Origin: CAADGY01 sp035714225
Lineage (GTDB): Bacteria; Acidobacteriota; Terriglobia; Bryobacterales; Bryobacteraceae
Length of the DNA stretch: 7,176 nt
Assembly (NCBI GenBank): GCA_035714225.1
Contig: DASTMK010000410.1
Span: 1-7,176, forward strand
Direction: 5' to 3'
The notes under the pieces are model-generated. The model did no database searches. It was not told the origin of the DNA and saw only the letters and a list, made by a program, of their open reading frames with translations. Below are positions 6,070 to 7,176 of this stretch, piece by piece. The translations under genes and the position numbers were made by a program. Numbering within the stretch: position 1 is the stretch's first letter; each line of letters opens with the position of its first letter.

Positions 6070-7176
6070 TTACACCCGGAACCGCACCCCCTGAACCTGT
6101 AGTTCCTTACCCGAGCTGTCCAGCTTATATTCCGGCGGCGCGGGCGAAGTCGAAAAAATCCACCACATCACCGGCGGTGGCGGAGCGATTCTGGCGGTGG
6201 CGGTGAGCTGGCCGCGCGAGCCGGGGTGCCGGGTAACCTGGGAATCCGACAGCGGTGAAGCAGGCGCTGTGAACCACAGATCCACATCCGGAAAATACAG
6301 GCGCAGCCAGCCCGCCTGATGTCCCCATGCCGCTTCGGGATGGCCATGCCAGTGATAGGTGAGGCTCTCGAGCCCTGCCGCGTCGACCTGGTCCGCAATC
6401 ACCACCGTGCTGTTCGAATGAAGCCACGCGGTGCGCACCACCGATTTCGCCTGTGCCGCCGCCGGATAACAGCCGGCAAGCTCGACCCGCGCGCGGAGCA
6501 GTCCCGGAGCAACCGTGTCCAGCGCTACCGGACCCGGTTTCTTGCTGTCCTGCGCCGCGCCGTTGATCAACGGATAATTGTGCGCCGCCGGCCCGATGGT
6601 GAACTCGCGCTCGACATCCCTCATGTACTGCTGGTAGCCGGGATCGGAGATCAGCCAGCGGCCGCGCGATCCGATCACCACCGTCCCGTTATCCGCTTGC
6701 ATGTGTCCGGTCGGCGAGGGCGTGGCGGACATGACAACCGCTGCATCCTTCTCTCCCCAGCCGCTCCGCAGCACCGCGGCATAATGAGCGTTCAACGCTC
6801 CCGGCGGCGGCATGGTGCCGTCCAGCCGGCCGGCGAGCGGTGCGAGCACGCTCAAGGCATCCGCACGAATCCAGTCCACCGGCCAGCCGCCCAGAAACCA
6901 GGCAAGCACCGGATTCAAACCGAAGCGGGCGAGCTTTGCTTGTGCCGAGTAATGGAAGGGCATCTCTTTCGGCTCGACATCGCTCAACTCAGCCACCTGC
7001 TCAATGGCTCCCGGAGCCGAGAGCATGTAGGATTGCTCCAGGTATTCGGGGAATGCAGGGTGTTTTAGAATCCTGTCCGCCGCATCCCGGGGTATCACTT
7101 CCAGCCAGTGCACGAGAAAATCGAGAATGTATCCGTCATAAGCGACGCCCTCGGTGTGCCCCTTTGCCCGAAGCTC
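6070..7176 (-). CDS. Heparinase II/III-like protein, 5' end outside window
   Basis: The frame is open from the window edge to a TAA at 6072-6070, giving the last 368 residues. A GTG at 7113 lies inside the frame, but coding-like sequence continues upstream of it (EGVAYDGYILDF), so it is not the start. Features match the heparinase II/III-like family of polysaccharide lyases and hydrolases. HMQADNG (fragment residues 158-164), DPGYQQY (178-184) and AAHNYPLINGAAQ (197-209) correspond to the usual blocks with a His-Asn and a gly-rich D-x-G-Y turn. A C-terminal beta-rich part follows, including VVIADQVDA and LTYHWHGHPEA. The catalytic Tyr and N-terminal helical domain cannot be verified, and a signal peptide would lie outside the window. 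It probably degrades an acidic polysaccharide in the periplasm. It is the first visible gene of the right-hand block and probably cotranscribed with the deaminase-VOC gene. Confidence 0.75.
   Translation of the reverse strand, partial: ELRAKGHTEGVAYDGYILDFLVHWLEVIPRDAADRILKHPAFPEYLEQSYMLSAPGAIEQVAELSDVEPKEMPFHYSAQAKLARFGLNPVLAWFLGGWPVDWIRADALSVLAPLAGRLDGTMPPPGALNAHYAAVLRSGWGEKDAAVVMSATPSPTGHMQADNGTVVIGSRGRWLISDPGYQQYMRDVEREFTIGPAAHNYPLINGAAQDSKKPGPVALDTVAPGLLRARVELAGCYPAAAQAKSVVRTAWLHSNSTVVIADQVDAAGLESLTYHWHGHPEAAWGHQAGWLRLYFPDVDLWFTAPASPLSDSQVTRHPGSRGQLTATARIAPPPPVMWWIFSTSPAPPEYKLDSSGKELQVQGVRFRV

Noticed and set aside
5148..6206. Open frame of about 350 codons on the + strand
   Set aside because: It is antisense to the deaminase-VOC gene and the end of the heparinase-like gene, and shows no family motif. 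GC-rich codon use commonly produces such frames.

Overview
The window reads as chromosomal DNA of a moderately GC-rich Gram-negative bacterium, most likely an acidobacterium of the Solibacter/Bryobacter kind. This is inferred from the mix of families (Tat-targeted small enzymes, a DUF481 outer-membrane barrel remnant, an exported Dabb protein, a heparinase II/III-like protein) and from remembered protein resemblance, not from a search.

Layout. On the + strand, positions 1-857 hold the 3' end of an M19 membrane-dipeptidase-type gene, followed after 44 bases by a small Tat-exported protein with an HELLH zinc motif. Everything from 863 to 7176 is read on the - strand. The two blocks converge with only 5 bases between their stop codons. 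In transcription order the - strand holds: a heparinase II/III-like protein cut by the right edge; a cytidine/nucleoside-deaminase fold fused to a VOC (glyoxalase-like) domain; an exported Dabb-domain protein followed by a strong hairpin; an internal fragment of a DUF481 outer-membrane protein with neither start codon nor C-terminal half; and then a compact three-gene cluster. That cluster is a GT2 glycosyltransferase fused to a SAM-dependent methyltransferase, a TIM-barrel sugar isomerase/epimerase, and an extended-SDR UDP-sugar 4-epimerase.

How the genes may work together. The three-gene cluster (4098 to 863) looks like one transcript: gaps are 45 bases and then a 1-base TAATG stop/start overlap. 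The UDP-hexose epimerase could supply a nucleotide sugar and the glycosyltransferase-methyltransferase could transfer sugar to a lipid carrier and methylate a glycan or lipid product. The isomerase's place in this scheme is unknown. The heparinase-like gene and the deaminase-VOC gene are 28 bases apart and probably cotranscribed, but no shared pathway is evident. The most unusual items are the deaminase-VOC fusion, the DUF481 relic between two intact genes, and the unassigned HELLH protein. I saw no CRISPR array, tRNA, rRNA, insertion sequence or phage gene.
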